From Corallococcus exercitus (lineage in GTDB: Bacteria > Myxococcota > Myxococcia > Myxococcales > Myxococcaceae), in NCBI RefSeq assembly GCF_003611585.1, contig NZ_RAVW01000015.1:1-49619 (forward strand): a stretch of 49,619 bases of DNA, in the 5' to 3' direction. Positions 1 to 7,608 of the stretch are shown in pieces; position 1 is the stretch's first letter; every line of letters begins with the position of its first letter. The position numbers and the translations under genes are program-made. The notes beneath the pieces are model-generated. The model searched no databases. It was given only the letters and a program-made list of their open reading frames with translations, and had not been told where the DNA came from.

Positions 1-1
1 C

Positions 2-643
2 GCCACCCCCGCGGCCTCGCCCCCGGTGACGCCGGACGTGACGCCGCCCGTGTCCGCCACGCAGGAGCCCGGCTCCGCAGGCTCCACGGGGTCCACGGAC
101 TCCACGGCCACCCAGGGCTCCACGTCGGAGCCCAGCCTGGACTTCGACCTGCTCACGCCGGAGGCGGAGGCCTCCAAGGGCCTGCTGGATCCGAACCTGC
201 AGAAGGACCTGGAGACGCGCCGCACCATGCTCAAGCTGCACCAGGGCCTGGGCCTGGCCATGGCGGGCGGCCTCACCGCGGCCACGGTGCTGGGGCAGCT
301 CCAGTTCAACGAGTCCTTCCGGGGCGGCGGGGATAACCGGTCGCTGCTGGCCTGGCACCGGGGCGTCGTCATCGGCACGTCGGTGCTGTTCGCCACCGTG
401 GGCACGCTGGGGCTGCTGGCGCCGGATCCGGTGGAGCGCCCGTTCCAGTGGGACACGGTGACGTTCCATAAAATCTTCATGAGCCTGGCCACCGCCGGGA
501 TGATCACCCAGGCCGTGCTGGGCATCCTGGCCACCCACAGCTACGGCGAAATCACGGAGCCGAAGTACGCTACCGCGCACCAGGTGGTGGGCTATGCCAC
601 GTTGGGCTGCGTCGCCGCGGGCATCGTCACGCTCACCTTCTGA
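2..643 (+). CDS. Four-helix b-type cytochrome-like membrane protein, 5' end outside window
   Basis: The reading frame is open to the left edge, so the true start lies upstream; a GTG at 26 is in frame but has no ribosome-binding site. About 65 visible N-terminal residues are rich in Pro, Ser, Thr and Gly. Four hydrophobic helices follow, each with one histidine near its end (contexts KLHQG, AWHRG, TFHKI, TAHQV). Four helices with paired histidines is the layout of cytochrome b561-type diheme proteins; heme binding is inferred, not proven. It is followed after 78 bases by a YceI-like gene and then a Rieske protein, which supports a role in membrane electron transfer. Membrane location is secure; the exact family is not. 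Confidence 0.7.
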   Translation, partial: ATPAASPPVTPDVTPPVSATQEPGSAGSTGSTDSTATQGSTSEPSLDFDLLTPEAEASKGLLDPNLQKDLETRRTMLKLHQGLGLAMAGGLTAATVLGQLQFNESFRGGGDNRSLLAWHRGVVIGTSVLFATVGTLGLLAPDPVERPFQWDTVTFHKIFMSLATAGMITQAVLGILATHSYGEITEPKYATAHQVVGYATLGCVAAGIVTLTF

Positions 644-721
644 CCCTCATCCCCCTGTCGTGAATGTCTCCGCGCGCCGGCCGTTGTGCGGAGGCAAGCC
701 GTATCCCCTCTGGAGGCCGCC

Positions 722-1294
722 GTGATTGCTCGACGACTCGTTCTGTCCGCTGCCCTGCTGCTCGCGCTGCCCGCCGCCGCGCAGAACGCGAAGATGTACT
801 CGGTGAAGAAGGACGCCAGCTCCCTCACCTACAAGCTCATCCACAAGATGCACACCGTGTCCGGCAAGGCGCCCCCCAGCGAGGGCAAGGCCGTGCTGAA
901 GCCGGACGGCACCCTCCAGGTGGCCGTGCGCGCGCAGGTGAAGGACTTCGACTCGCAGAACTCCAACCGCGACACGCACATGCTGGAGGTGACGGAGGCC
1001 TCCAAGTTCCCGCTGGTGGAGGTCAAGGCCGTGGGCACCGGCGTGAAGACGCCCGCCACCTTCCCGGCCTCCGTGCCGGTGACCCTCAAGGGCAAGCTCA
1101 CCTTCCACGGCGTGACGAAGGACGTGGAGATCCCCATGACGGTGAAGTTCGACTCCGCCACCCAGGTGACGGCGGACGGGTCCTTCAAGATCAGCCTGGA
1201 GGGCTTCAACATCGAACGGCCCACGCTGCTGCTCGTGAAGGTGGAAGACGAGCTGGTGCTGGAGCCGCACCTCGTCTTCGCGGAGGGCACGTGA
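722..1294 (+). CDS. YceI-family periplasmic lipocalin-like protein
   Basis: The protein has about 190 residues, the usual size for YceI. The GTG start is chosen because GGAGG lies five bases upstream; it gives a clean signal peptide (IARRLVLSAALLLALPAAAQ) with a cleavage site after AAAQ. The mature part has the family pattern: a transition from KLIHKMHTVSG to a beta-rich body, N-R-D-T-H-M near the middle, FHGVTKDVEIPM, and a C-terminal strand ending in VEDELVLEPHLVF. YceI proteins are beta-barrels that bind isoprenoids such as quinones in the periplasm. The stop overlaps the next start (GTGA), so it is translationally coupled to the Rieske gene. Quinone or isoprenoid binding in this redox operon is inference. 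Confidence 0.88.
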   Translation: MIARRLVLSAALLLALPAAAQNAKMYSVKKDASSLTYKLIHKMHTVSGKAPPSEGKAVLKPDGTLQVAVRAQVKDFDSQNSNRDTHMLEVTEASKFPLVEVKAVGTGVKTPATFPASVPVTLKGKLTFHGVTKDVEIPMTVKFDSATQVTADGSFKISLEGFNIERPTLLLVKVEDELVLEPHLVFAEGT

Positions 1295-2094
1295 GCTCGT
1301 CGCGCCGCGACTTCTTCAAAAAGGTCCTGGGAACGGGCGCCGTGGTGGCGGGGCTGCCGGCGTGCGCGCCGGACATCGACCCCGCGCCGGTGCTGGACGT
1401 GCAGATGCCGGGGGCCGACGGCATCGTGTCGCTGGTGGTGCAGCGCTACCCGGACCTGTCCCGCACGGGCGGCGCGGTGACGCTGCGCTTTCCGGGCGGC
1501 TCCGGGCAGGAGAACCTGCTGGTGGTGCACCCGTCCGCGGACATCTACTCGGTGCTGTCCGCCACGTGCACCCACGTGGGCTGCCCCATGGGCTTCGACG
1601 GCACGGATGCCGTGTGCCCCTGCCACCTGTCGAAGTTCAACGCCACCACGGGCGAGGTGAAGCAGGAGCCCGCCACGGTGGCGCTCAAGACGTACGTGTG
1701 CACGTACAACGCGGGCACGCAGGTGCTGAGCATCAACATCTTGGCCGGTGATCCCAACTTCCCCGCAGTGGTGGGCGGCAAGTTGGCGCTGACCTTCGAG
1801 GAGTTCCCGGACCTCCAGAACACAGGGGGCATGGTGAGCGGCCGGCCCAGGGGCTATGGCAAGCGCATCTTCGTCTTCAAACTGGAGGACGGGACCTATT
1901 CGGCGGTGGACTCCATCTGCCCGCATGCGCAATGCGAGGTGGGTTTCGAGTCCAGCATTGAAGGACTCCTCTGCCCCTGCCACGCGTCCACGTTCACCAA
2001 GACGGGCACCGTCACGCAGGGCCCCGCCACCAGCAACCTGAAGAAGTTCACCGCGACGGCGGACGCGTCCGGCGTGGTCGTCACCATCGCCTGA
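1291..2094 (+). CDS. Tat-exported protein with two Rieske [2Fe-2S] domains
   Basis: The GTG start overlaps the YceI stop. The N-terminus SSSRRDFFKKVLGTGAVVAGLPAC is a twin-arginine signal ending in a lipobox-like LPAC, so a Tat lipoprotein is likely. The mature protein has two Rieske cluster sites. The first is at about residues 92-115, with CTH and CPCH. The second is at about 210-230, with CPH and CPCH. Each has the C-x-H...C-x2-H spacing needed for a 2Fe-2S cluster, so both can hold one. Single Rieske domains of this kind are common in bc1-type complexes and oxygenases; tandem copies in a 267-residue exported protein are unusual. It probably passes electrons with the upstream cytochrome-like protein. 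Confidence 0.88.
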   Translation: MSSSRRDFFKKVLGTGAVVAGLPACAPDIDPAPVLDVQMPGADGIVSLVVQRYPDLSRTGGAVTLRFPGGSGQENLLVVHPSADIYSVLSATCTHVGCPMGFDGTDAVCPCHLSKFNATTGEVKQEPATVALKTYVCTYNAGTQVLSINILAGDPNFPAVVGGKLALTFEEFPDLQNTGGMVSGRPRGYGKRIFVFKLEDGTYSAVDSICPHAQCEVGFESSIEGLLCPCHASTFTKTGTVTQGPATSNLKKFTATADASGVVVTIA

Positions 2095-2102
2095 GCTGGG
2101 AC

Positions 2103-2129
2103 GACGGGAGGCCCTGCGCGCCTCCCGTC
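2103..2129. terminator. Hairpin between convergent genes
   Basis: A perfect ten-base stem (GACGGGAGGC with GCCTCCCGTC) has a seven-base loop and is followed by a pyrimidine-rich CCCACTGCCTCTTT. It sits in the 48 bases between the Rieske stop and the convergent CBS gene, so it can terminate the redox operon. Confidence 0.65.
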
Positions 2130-2142
2130 CCCACTGCCTCTT

Positions 2143-3213
2143 TCAGCGCAGCCGGCTCCAGAACGACCGCCGCGAGGAGATGCGCTCCAGCGCCTCCTGC
2201 AGCTCCTCGTCCTGATCCGCGCGGCTGGCGACGTCCCCCAGCGCGATGATGCCCACCAGCCGGTCGTCCGGCTCCACCACGGGGACGCGACGCACCTGCT
2301 TGCGGCCCATCAGCTCGATGACGCCGTGCAGGTCCTCCTCCGGCAGCACCGCCTCCACCTCCTCCGTCATCACGTCCGCCGCGCGCAGGCCGTCCACGGC
2401 GCGCTGTCCGGAGAAGGCGCGCAGCGCGAGGTCGCGGTCCGTGACCAGGCCCAGCAGCCGCCCTTCCGCGTCCACGATGGGCACCACGCCGCAGTCCTCG
2501 TCGCGCATCAACTGCGCCACCTCGCGCAACGTGCTGTCGCGGCGGGCGGTGCGCACCTGGCGGGTCATGATGTCGCGCGCGGTGAGCGGCTCGCGGCGCC
2601 AGCGGCCTCGGGAGGAACCGGACGCGGTGGACGCGTCGCGGGACTCCCGCAGGCGCGGATCCAACGGGAAGGACTCCTCGCGCCGGGGGGCCAGCCGGTC
2701 GCGCAGGCGCAGGTCCTCACGCGATGCCGATGAGCCGCGGCCCTGCCGGTCGCGCAGCAGGGGCTCCGGGCCGCCGTAGCCGGTGCGGTCCCACTCGCGG
2801 TAGCTGGCGCGCTCCGGGGGCATCTCCTGGACGGTGCCCTCGCCCTGGGTGCGCACGGGGCCGGCGCCGTTGGCGTAGCGCGGGTCCCGGTCATCGCGGC
2901 CGTAGGGCCCGGAGGTGCCACCGTCGCGCTCGCCTTCACGGTCCGCGCGCCACGTGCCGGTGTCGTCCATGTCGGTGCGCACCCGGGCCAGGCGCCACGC
3001 GGCGGCGCGGTGGAAGCGTCCCTGGCGGTCGGAGGGTGGCTCGTCGCGCCCGGGACTCCAGCCGCTCACGTCCGACTCCGAGCGCTCGCGTGAGCCCGGC
3101 GGTGCCACGTCCGGTGAGCGGTGCGTGGCCATCGCGTCGGTGGGAGGCGTGGAGATGTCCGCGCGCCCCAGGTCATGCCTGCCGTTTCCGTTGCTGTAGT
3201 CCTTGGTGCCCAT
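2143..3213 (-). CDS. CBS-domain protein with long disordered N-terminus
   Basis: The protein has 356 residues. The first ~210 are low-complexity, rich in Arg, Asp, Gly, Ser and Pro, with no recognisable fold. The C-terminus is a pair of CBS motifs: one starts with TARDIMTRQVRTARRDSTL and contains GVVPIVDAEGRLLGLVTDRDL, the other runs from ADVMTEEVEAVLPEEDL to RVPVVEPDDRLVGIIALGDVA. CBS pairs bind adenine nucleotides and usually sense energy state. The ATG has GAGGAGG about ten bases upstream. No catalytic domain is attached, so this is a stand-alone Bateman module; what it regulates is unknown. Confidence 0.85.
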   Translation of the reverse strand: MGTKDYSNGNGRHDLGRADISTPPTDAMATHRSPDVAPPGSRERSESDVSGWSPGRDEPPSDRQGRFHRAAAWRLARVRTDMDDTGTWRADREGERDGGTSGPYGRDDRDPRYANGAGPVRTQGEGTVQEMPPERASYREWDRTGYGGPEPLLRDRQGRGSSASREDLRLRDRLAPRREESFPLDPRLRESRDASTASGSSRGRWRREPLTARDIMTRQVRTARRDSTLREVAQLMRDEDCGVVPIVDAEGRLLGLVTDRDLALRAFSGQRAVDGLRAADVMTEEVEAVLPEEDLHGVIELMGRKQVRRVPVVEPDDRLVGIIALGDVASRADQDEELQEALERISSRRSFWSRLR

Positions 3214-3351
3214 GTGCGTCGCAAGCCTCCTCGACTTGCGAACATGGGAAGCGGGCCCGAACGCGCAAAGCTCCAGCCGTGCAGGTGCGGCGCCGCTCGC
3301 CCGTCCGCTCTAGCCCCCCAAGGCCTCCGAAACCTCCGAGCCCCCCGGGCG

Positions 3352-4461
3352 TCAGGCGACGGTGAGCGCGTCGCCCAGGTGCACCAGTCCCCGGAAGTCC
3401 TCCAGGTCCGCGCCCGCGTCCGGCGCGGCGATGGCCAGCGCGCCCCGGGGCAGCCCTTCGGCCAGCCGGGCCAGCAGCGAGCGGTGGGCCTTCGCGCGTG
3501 CGTCCTCCAGGCCCGCCAGGTGCTCCAGCCCGATGACGGCGTCCGTGTCCGCGGCATTGCTGGCGTGCGGCTTCAGGTTGGCGGCGGGGGCCAGGCTGTC
3601 CTCGCGCGCCCAGCTGCGGTTGAGCACGTAGCCCGCGAAGGGCAGCCCCTTCGCCTGGAGCGTCTCCTGGAAGAAGGTGGCCTCGCGCAGCGCGGCGGCC
3701 TCCGGAGACGTGACGAGCAGGAACGCCGCGTCCTTCGACGACAGGTGCTCCCGCAGCCGGTCCGAGTGCAGGCGGATGCCCGCGAACAGCCCTCCGAAGG
3801 CGGCGACGAAGGAGCGCATCTCCTGCGCGAAGCCGCCGCCGAAGATGCCGTCCAGCACGCGGCCCACCAGCGCCTGCGCGCCCTGCCACAGCCTGCCGGT
3901 GCGGCCCGAGTCGGGGCCGAAGAGGGAGATGACCCGGTCGTCCAGGAAGCGCGACAGCCGGCCCGGGGCCTCCAGGAAGTCCAGCGCGTGGCGGCTGGGC
4001 GGGGTGTCCAGGAGGATGAGGTCGTAGTGGCCCTCCGCGAGGAAGCCGTCCAGCGCCTCCGCGGCGGCGTACTCCTGCACGCCCGCGACCAGCTCCGACA
4101 GGAAGCGGTACAGCCGGTGCTCCAGGACGGCGCGCGCGGCGCTCTCCGTGGCGGACAGCCGGCGCACCATGCGCTCGAAGACGATGCGCGGCTCCAGCAT
4201 CCACACGTCCAGCCGGCCCGTGCCGCGCGGGCCGTCCGCGTATAGGCGCTCCGGGGGCACGGAGGTGGGCTCCGCGCCGTTCTCCTTCAGCCCCATGGCC
4301 TCCGCCAGCCGCCGCGCCGGGTCGATGGTGAGCACCAGCACGTGGCGCCCCGCGCGGGCCGCGGCCACGCCCAGCGCCGCCGCCGTCGTCGTCTTGCCCA
4401 CGCCGCCCGCGCCGCACAACACGATGATCCGCTTGTCGCGCAGCAGTCCGTCCAGGTTCAT
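3352..4461 (-). CDS. ArsA/Get3-like ATPase, subunit lacking the signature lysine
   Basis: A 369-residue SIMIBI-class ATPase. The P-loop is CGAGGVGKTTTAA at about residues 16-28; the family P-loop is normally GKGGVGKT, so the first (signature) lysine is alanine here. It is followed by LTIDPARRLAEAMGL, as in ArsA-like proteins, and by LILLDTPPSRHALDFL for the switch II/Walker B region. The start overlaps the stop of the upstream ArsA-like gene by four bases (ATGA), so the two are co-translated. Paired ArsA-like ATPases of this type are known in actinobacteria (for example M. tuberculosis Rv3679/Rv3680). There are no arsenic resistance genes nearby, so an arsenite pump role is unlikely. Confidence 0.87.
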   Translation of the reverse strand: MNLDGLLRDKRIIVLCGAGGVGKTTTAAALGVAAARAGRHVLVLTIDPARRLAEAMGLKENGAEPTSVPPERLYADGPRGTGRLDVWMLEPRIVFERMVRRLSATESAARAVLEHRLYRFLSELVAGVQEYAAAEALDGFLAEGHYDLILLDTPPSRHALDFLEAPGRLSRFLDDRVISLFGPDSGRTGRLWQGAQALVGRVLDGIFGGGFAQEMRSFVAAFGGLFAGIRLHSDRLREHLSSKDAAFLLVTSPEAAALREATFFQETLQAKGLPFAGYVLNRSWAREDSLAPAANLKPHASNAADTDAVIGLEHLAGLEDARAKAHRSLLARLAEGLPRGALAIAAPDAGADLEDFRGLVHLGDALTVA

Positions 4462-5414
4462 GGCGTGGCCTCCTGGCCGCCGTGAGACGCGGCCCCTTCG
4501 AGTGTGGACCCCAGCAGCTCCGCCAGCCGCTCCACCAGCGCCATGCCCGTCAGCGCCAGCTCCGGCATGCCCCAGTGGGGCACGCTCAGGCCTTCCGCCA
4601 GCCGCTGCCGTGCCTCCCGCGCGCGCTCCAGTCGCTCCAGCGCGCGCTGCCCCCGGTGCGGCCCGTGCGTCTCCAGCAGCCGCTCCAGCGCCGCGCGCGA
4701 CTCCGGCGTGAAGGGGTCCTCCGGCATGCGGTTGAGCACCGCCGCGGACAGGGGCAGGCCCACGTCCTTCAGCTCTCCCACCAGCGCCAGCGTCTCGCTC
4801 ACCGGCAGGGGCTCCGGCAGCGTGGTGACCACCACGCCCGTGCGCGCGGGGTCCTGGAGCAGGTCCAGCCCCTCGCGCACCGCCCTGCCCACGGGCCCGC
4901 CCGGCATCAGCGACAGGATGCTCCGGGGCAGCGTGGCCAGCGCCAGCGCGTGGCCGGTGGCGGGCAGGTCCACCACCGTGAGCGGGTGCACCATGCGGCC
5001 GTCGGGGTGCGTGCGGCGCAAGAGCGACAGCAGCTGGAACATCAGCCCCATCTCCTTGAGCGCGGGCCCCGCCTCCAGGAAGCGCCGCAGGGCCCGCGAG
5101 CGCAGCGCGGCCTCCGCCAGCCACTTCACGGGCAGGGTCTCCTCCAGGAACAGCCGGTGCCCCTCCGGGGCCGACAGGCGCACGAAGGACAGGTTCGCCC
5201 CCGCCGTCACCACGCGGGGCCCGGCCTCCTTCACGCCCAGGAGCCCCGCGAGCGTGGACGGGCCGCCCTCGTCCGGGGACAGCTCCGCCAGGAGCACCGG
5301 TCGGCCCGCGCGTGCCGCCGCCACCGCCAGCGCCGCGGAGAGCGTCGTCTTGCCCACGCCGCCCTTGCCCGACACGAGCACGGCGCGTCTGCTCCACAAG
5401 GACTCCAGCACCAC
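4458..5414 (-). CDS. ArsA/Get3-like ATPase, partner subunit with intact signature lysine
   Basis: About 318 residues from a GTG chosen because GGAGG lies eight bases upstream; a TTG at 5477 and a GTG at 5450 are in-frame alternatives without a good ribosome-binding site. The P-loop SGKGGVGKTTLSAA near the N-terminus is the full deviant Walker A with its signature lysine. Further on is VVDLPATGHALALATLP, the switch II-like segment of ArsA proteins. It is the first gene of a two-gene unit. Together with the downstream partner it probably forms a heterodimer or heterotetramer; the client (membrane-protein targeting, anion or other) cannot be told from sequence. Confidence 0.85.
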   Translation of the reverse strand: MVLESLWSRRAVLVSGKGGVGKTTLSAALAVAAARAGRPVLLAELSPDEGGPSTLAGLLGVKEAGPRVVTAGANLSFVRLSAPEGHRLFLEETLPVKWLAEAALRSRALRRFLEAGPALKEMGLMFQLLSLLRRTHPDGRMVHPLTVVDLPATGHALALATLPRSILSLMPGGPVGRAVREGLDLLQDPARTGVVVTTLPEPLPVSETLALVGELKDVGLPLSAAVLNRMPEDPFTPESRAALERLLETHGPHRGQRALERLERAREARQRLAEGLSVPHWGMPELALTGMALVERLAELLGSTLEGAASHGGQEATP

Positions 5415-5722
5415 GCTCCCATCCTCCGCGCCAGCGGCGCGACCCTTCACAGTGAGCAAGGAAGCGCGTCCCGACAACCGGCCGGAGATGCGCCCAGGAG
5501 CGGCCGTCCGCCTGGCCGCCCGCTGGCGAGCATAGCGGCTTTCCGTTCACTCCCCGGCGGCCCCCCGCGCCGCGCTGACCCGGGCGTGACAGAAGGCCGC
5601 GCCCCCGGGGGCCGCACCGCCCGCGCCGGCCGTCATGACGCGACGTGCGAGGAATGACCCGGCCCGGGAGGACACGTGGGTCGCTCCCGAGCGGGGAACC
5701 CGGAGGGTTGTACGGGGGGATA

Positions 5723-5801
5723 CCCTCTGGAAAGAGGGGTCACGGACTGGTGACGCCCCCCGGGTTTTGGGTACCCTCTGGCCCTCTGCGTGGGAGAGGG
5801 C
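5723..5801 (+). promoter_or_regulatory. Structured leader with hairpin that covers the ribosome-binding site
   Basis: The leader carries CCCTCT three times (5723, 5774, 5782) and AGAGGG twice (5733, 5795). The first CCCTCT-GGAA-AGAGGG forms a tetraloop hairpin. GCCCTCT at 5781-5787 pairs perfectly with AGAGGGC at 5795-5801, which holds the Shine-Dalgarno of the next gene and ends at its ATG. TACCCTCTGG occurs twice, 51 bases apart. Between them GTCAC/GTGAC forms another stem. The surplus CCCTCT copies allow mutually exclusive pairings. A translational switch is inference. The rest of the 5415-5722 gap shows no gene. Confidence 0.5.
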
Positions 5802-6227
5802 ATGGCGGTGCTGCGGGAGTGGGTCTTCGGGACACAGCGTGTCTCGCTGGAGTCCTCCGACATCCTCTGGACGAAGGTCCGAGGCTCGTTTTCCGAAACG
5901 GACGTGCGAGAGCTCGTGGAGGTGTTCCACGAGCTGGGGGCGGGCCCGGACAAGCCCCTGTACCTCGTCGTGGACCTGAGCAGCTCCGAGGGGCTGTCGG
6001 TCGCGCCGCGCAAGTACCTGGCGGAACACGTGCGCCCCACGTGGTTCCGCGGCGTCGTCTTCTTCGGCGCCAAGCGCACGCACCGCGAGGTGCTGCGCGC
6101 GCTCGTGGTGGCGCTCAACTTCACCGGCGACGCGAAGCTGGAGGCGGAGTTCGTGGACTCGGAGGCCCAGGCCCGCGCGTGGCTGGAGGCCCACCGGCGC
6201 CGTCAGGACGGGGCCCCGCCGGGCTGA
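5802..6227 (+). CDS. SpoIIAA/STAS-like protein A
   Basis: The 141-residue protein starts at an ATG with GGAGAGGG just upstream. It has the alternating beta/alpha pattern of the SpoIIAA-like (STAS-fold) family: an N-terminal strand with HRVSLE-like spacing, YLVVDLSSSEGLSVAPRKYL in the centre, then WFRGVVFFGAKRTHREVLRA and a C-terminal AQARAWLEAHR helix. It is clearly paralogous to the protein at 7084 (shared PRKYLA / SRKYLA, V-R-x-x-W, QADAWVDAHR-like end). Proteins of this family are cytosolic and often of unknown role; some act in stress or partner-switching circuits. No catalytic residues can be assigned. Confidence 0.75.
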   Translation: MAVLREWVFGTQRVSLESSDILWTKVRGSFSETDVRELVEVFHELGAGPDKPLYLVVDLSSSEGLSVAPRKYLAEHVRPTWFRGVVFFGAKRTHREVLRALVVALNFTGDAKLEAEFVDSEAQARAWLEAHRRRQDGAPPG

Positions 6228-6231
6228 CGCT

Positions 6232-6915
6232 TCAGTGGACGGCCCAGCGCTCGGCGATCTCCTCGCACGCGAGCACCACGTCCCCCAGCCGGCGGATGTG
6301 CGCGCGCGGCGCGACGAACAGCGAGCCCGCGAACACGTCCACCACGGTCATCAGCCGGTGGTCCGCCGGGCCCAGCCGGCACAGGTGCTGCTCCGCGAAG
6401 CGCTGGAGCAGCGTGCCGATGTACTGGCCGCTCCGCTCGTCCAAGGGGTGCGTCTTGGAGAAGTAGAGCTTCATCAGCCCCACGCGCGGGTTGCCCTGCT
6501 TGTCCAGCCGCTGCACCACCACCTCCGGGCGCACGCTGATGGTGACACCGGCCATCTCCAGCACCGGCGGCTCCGCGCCCACCGCGCTGATGATGGCGTC
6601 GTCCAAATCCAGCCAGGGCACCAGGTCCGCGAAGCGCTCCAGCGCCTCGGAGCACAGCTGCATGCGCTGCGCCTCGAACTCCGTCTGCGGCACCGCGCAG
6701 GCGAACCGGCGCTGGGCCTCCCGCAGCACGTTCAAATCCAGACCCCGGCAGAGGAAGTCCGTGATGGCCTGGGACGCCTCCGGATAGCGCAGGTACTGGG
6801 GCTCCGGCGGGTGCTTCTGGTCGTGGATGATGCGCTTGCGGCGGGCGGGCGTGGCGACCAGGTACTCGCCCAGCTTGTTCACCGAAACACGAGGCAGTTC
6901 ACGGGTTTCCGTCAT
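6232..6915 (-). CDS. Conserved protein of unknown function between two STAS-like paralogs
   Basis: 227 residues from an ATG with GAGGGGG five bases upstream. I do not recognise the family. Visible features: a basic N-terminal stretch (VATPARRKRIIHDQKHPPEP), a predicted mixed alpha/beta body, no signal peptide, no membrane helix, and only two or three cysteines, at least one of which follows a leucine in DFLCRGLDL. Its 3' end lies four bases from the stop of the convergent STAS-like gene, and its 5' end faces the second STAS-like gene. The shared location suggests a functional link with those two, but no direct evidence exists in the sequence. Confidence 0.7.
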   Translation of the reverse strand: MTETRELPRVSVNKLGEYLVATPARRKRIIHDQKHPPEPQYLRYPEASQAITDFLCRGLDLNVLREAQRRFACAVPQTEFEAQRMQLCSEALERFADLVPWLDLDDAIISAVGAEPPVLEMAGVTISVRPEVVVQRLDKQGNPRVGLMKLYFSKTHPLDERSGQYIGTLLQRFAEQHLCRLGPADHRLMTVVDVFAGSLFVAPRAHIRRLGDVVLACEEIAERWAVH

Positions 6916-6920
6916 GAGTT

Positions 6921-6966
6921 CCCCCTCTGGAAGGCTTGTCGGAATGGGTACACAGTACAGAGGGGG
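6921..6966 (-). promoter_or_regulatory. Leader hairpin covering the ribosome-binding site
   Basis: In the transcript, CCCCCUCUG pairs perfectly (nine bases) with CAGAGGGGG, which contains the Shine-Dalgarno and ends five bases before the ATG at 6915. The 28-base loop contains a small GTAC/GTAC palindrome. The arms use the same CCCTCT/AGAGGG core as the leader of the gene at 5802. Confidence 0.5.
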
Positions 6967-7083
6967 TCTGACATCCAATGGACAGCCGGAACTGGCCCCA
7001 AAGGGCAGGTTCTCGCCGGGTCACTTCCCTGGGGTGGCGGGGTCCGGCGTAGGGTTCGTCCCAGCAGCCGGGGGGAGGACCGC

Positions 7084-7506
7084 ATGGAGCATCAGATACG
7101 CGAGTGGACGTGTGGCGCGCACCGGATCCGGATGACGGCGCCGGACGTGTTGCACACGAAGTACACGGGCGTCGTGGGGTTGCAGGACGCGAAGTGGGCG
7201 CTGCGGGTCTACGAGGAGATGGCGGCGAACGGGCCGTTCTACCTGGTGGCCGAGGTGCCGGGGTCGGAGCTGCCCGCCGAGTCGCGCAAGTACCTGGCCA
7301 ACAACGTGCGCGCGGAGTGGATGCGCTCGGTGGTGTACGTGGGCTCGGACCTGTCGCAGCGGGTGGTGGGCAAGGCCATGTCCGTGGCCATGCTGCTCAC
7401 CGGCCACGCGGCCAGCTTCGACACGGTGTTCGTGGACACGATGGCGCAGGCCGACGCGTGGGTGGACGCGCACCGCGCGGATCACGCCCCGCGCCGCGTG
7501 GGCTGA
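7084..7506 (+). CDS. SpoIIAA/STAS-like protein B
   Basis: 140 residues from an ATG with GGGGGAGG six bases upstream. The order of elements matches the protein at 5802: an N-terminal HRIRMTAPDVLHTKYTG strand-turn, FYLVAEVPGSELPAESRKYL in the middle, WMRSVVYVGSDLSQRVVGKA, a hydrophobic helix, and a C-terminal AQADAWVDAHR. Key polar positions differ between the two copies, so they have diverged beyond a recent duplication. It is divergent from the unknown gene at 6915. Function unknown; a regulatory or binding role is typical for this fold. Confidence 0.75.
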   Translation: MEHQIREWTCGAHRIRMTAPDVLHTKYTGVVGLQDAKWALRVYEEMAANGPFYLVAEVPGSELPAESRKYLANNVRAEWMRSVVYVGSDLSQRVVGKAMSVAMLLTGHAASFDTVFVDTMAQADAWVDAHRADHAPRRVG

Positions 7507-7533
7507 ACGCCTCCGGAGTCCGGACGTGACGAA

Positions 7534-7569
7534 GGGCCAGGATGGGGCGGCAAGCCCGGGTCCTGGCCC
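7534..7569 (+). terminator. Candidate terminator after STAS-like gene B
   Basis: GGGCCAGGA pairs with TCCTGGCCC over nine bases with an 18-base loop, followed by TCGGTGTTTTC. The T-run is weak but position and stem fit a terminator. Confidence 0.5.
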
Positions 7570-7608
7570 TCGGTGTTTTCAGGTGCAACCGGTGCGCGGC
7601 GGGGACGT

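Noticed and set aside
664-1290. Upstream extension of the Rieske protein
   Set aside because: It runs through the YceI gene in another frame; the Tat signal begins at the GTG at 1291.
5415-5477. N-terminal extension of the first ArsA-like protein from a TTG
   Set aside because: The GTG at 5414 has a well-placed GGAGG, and the extension has no family similarity.
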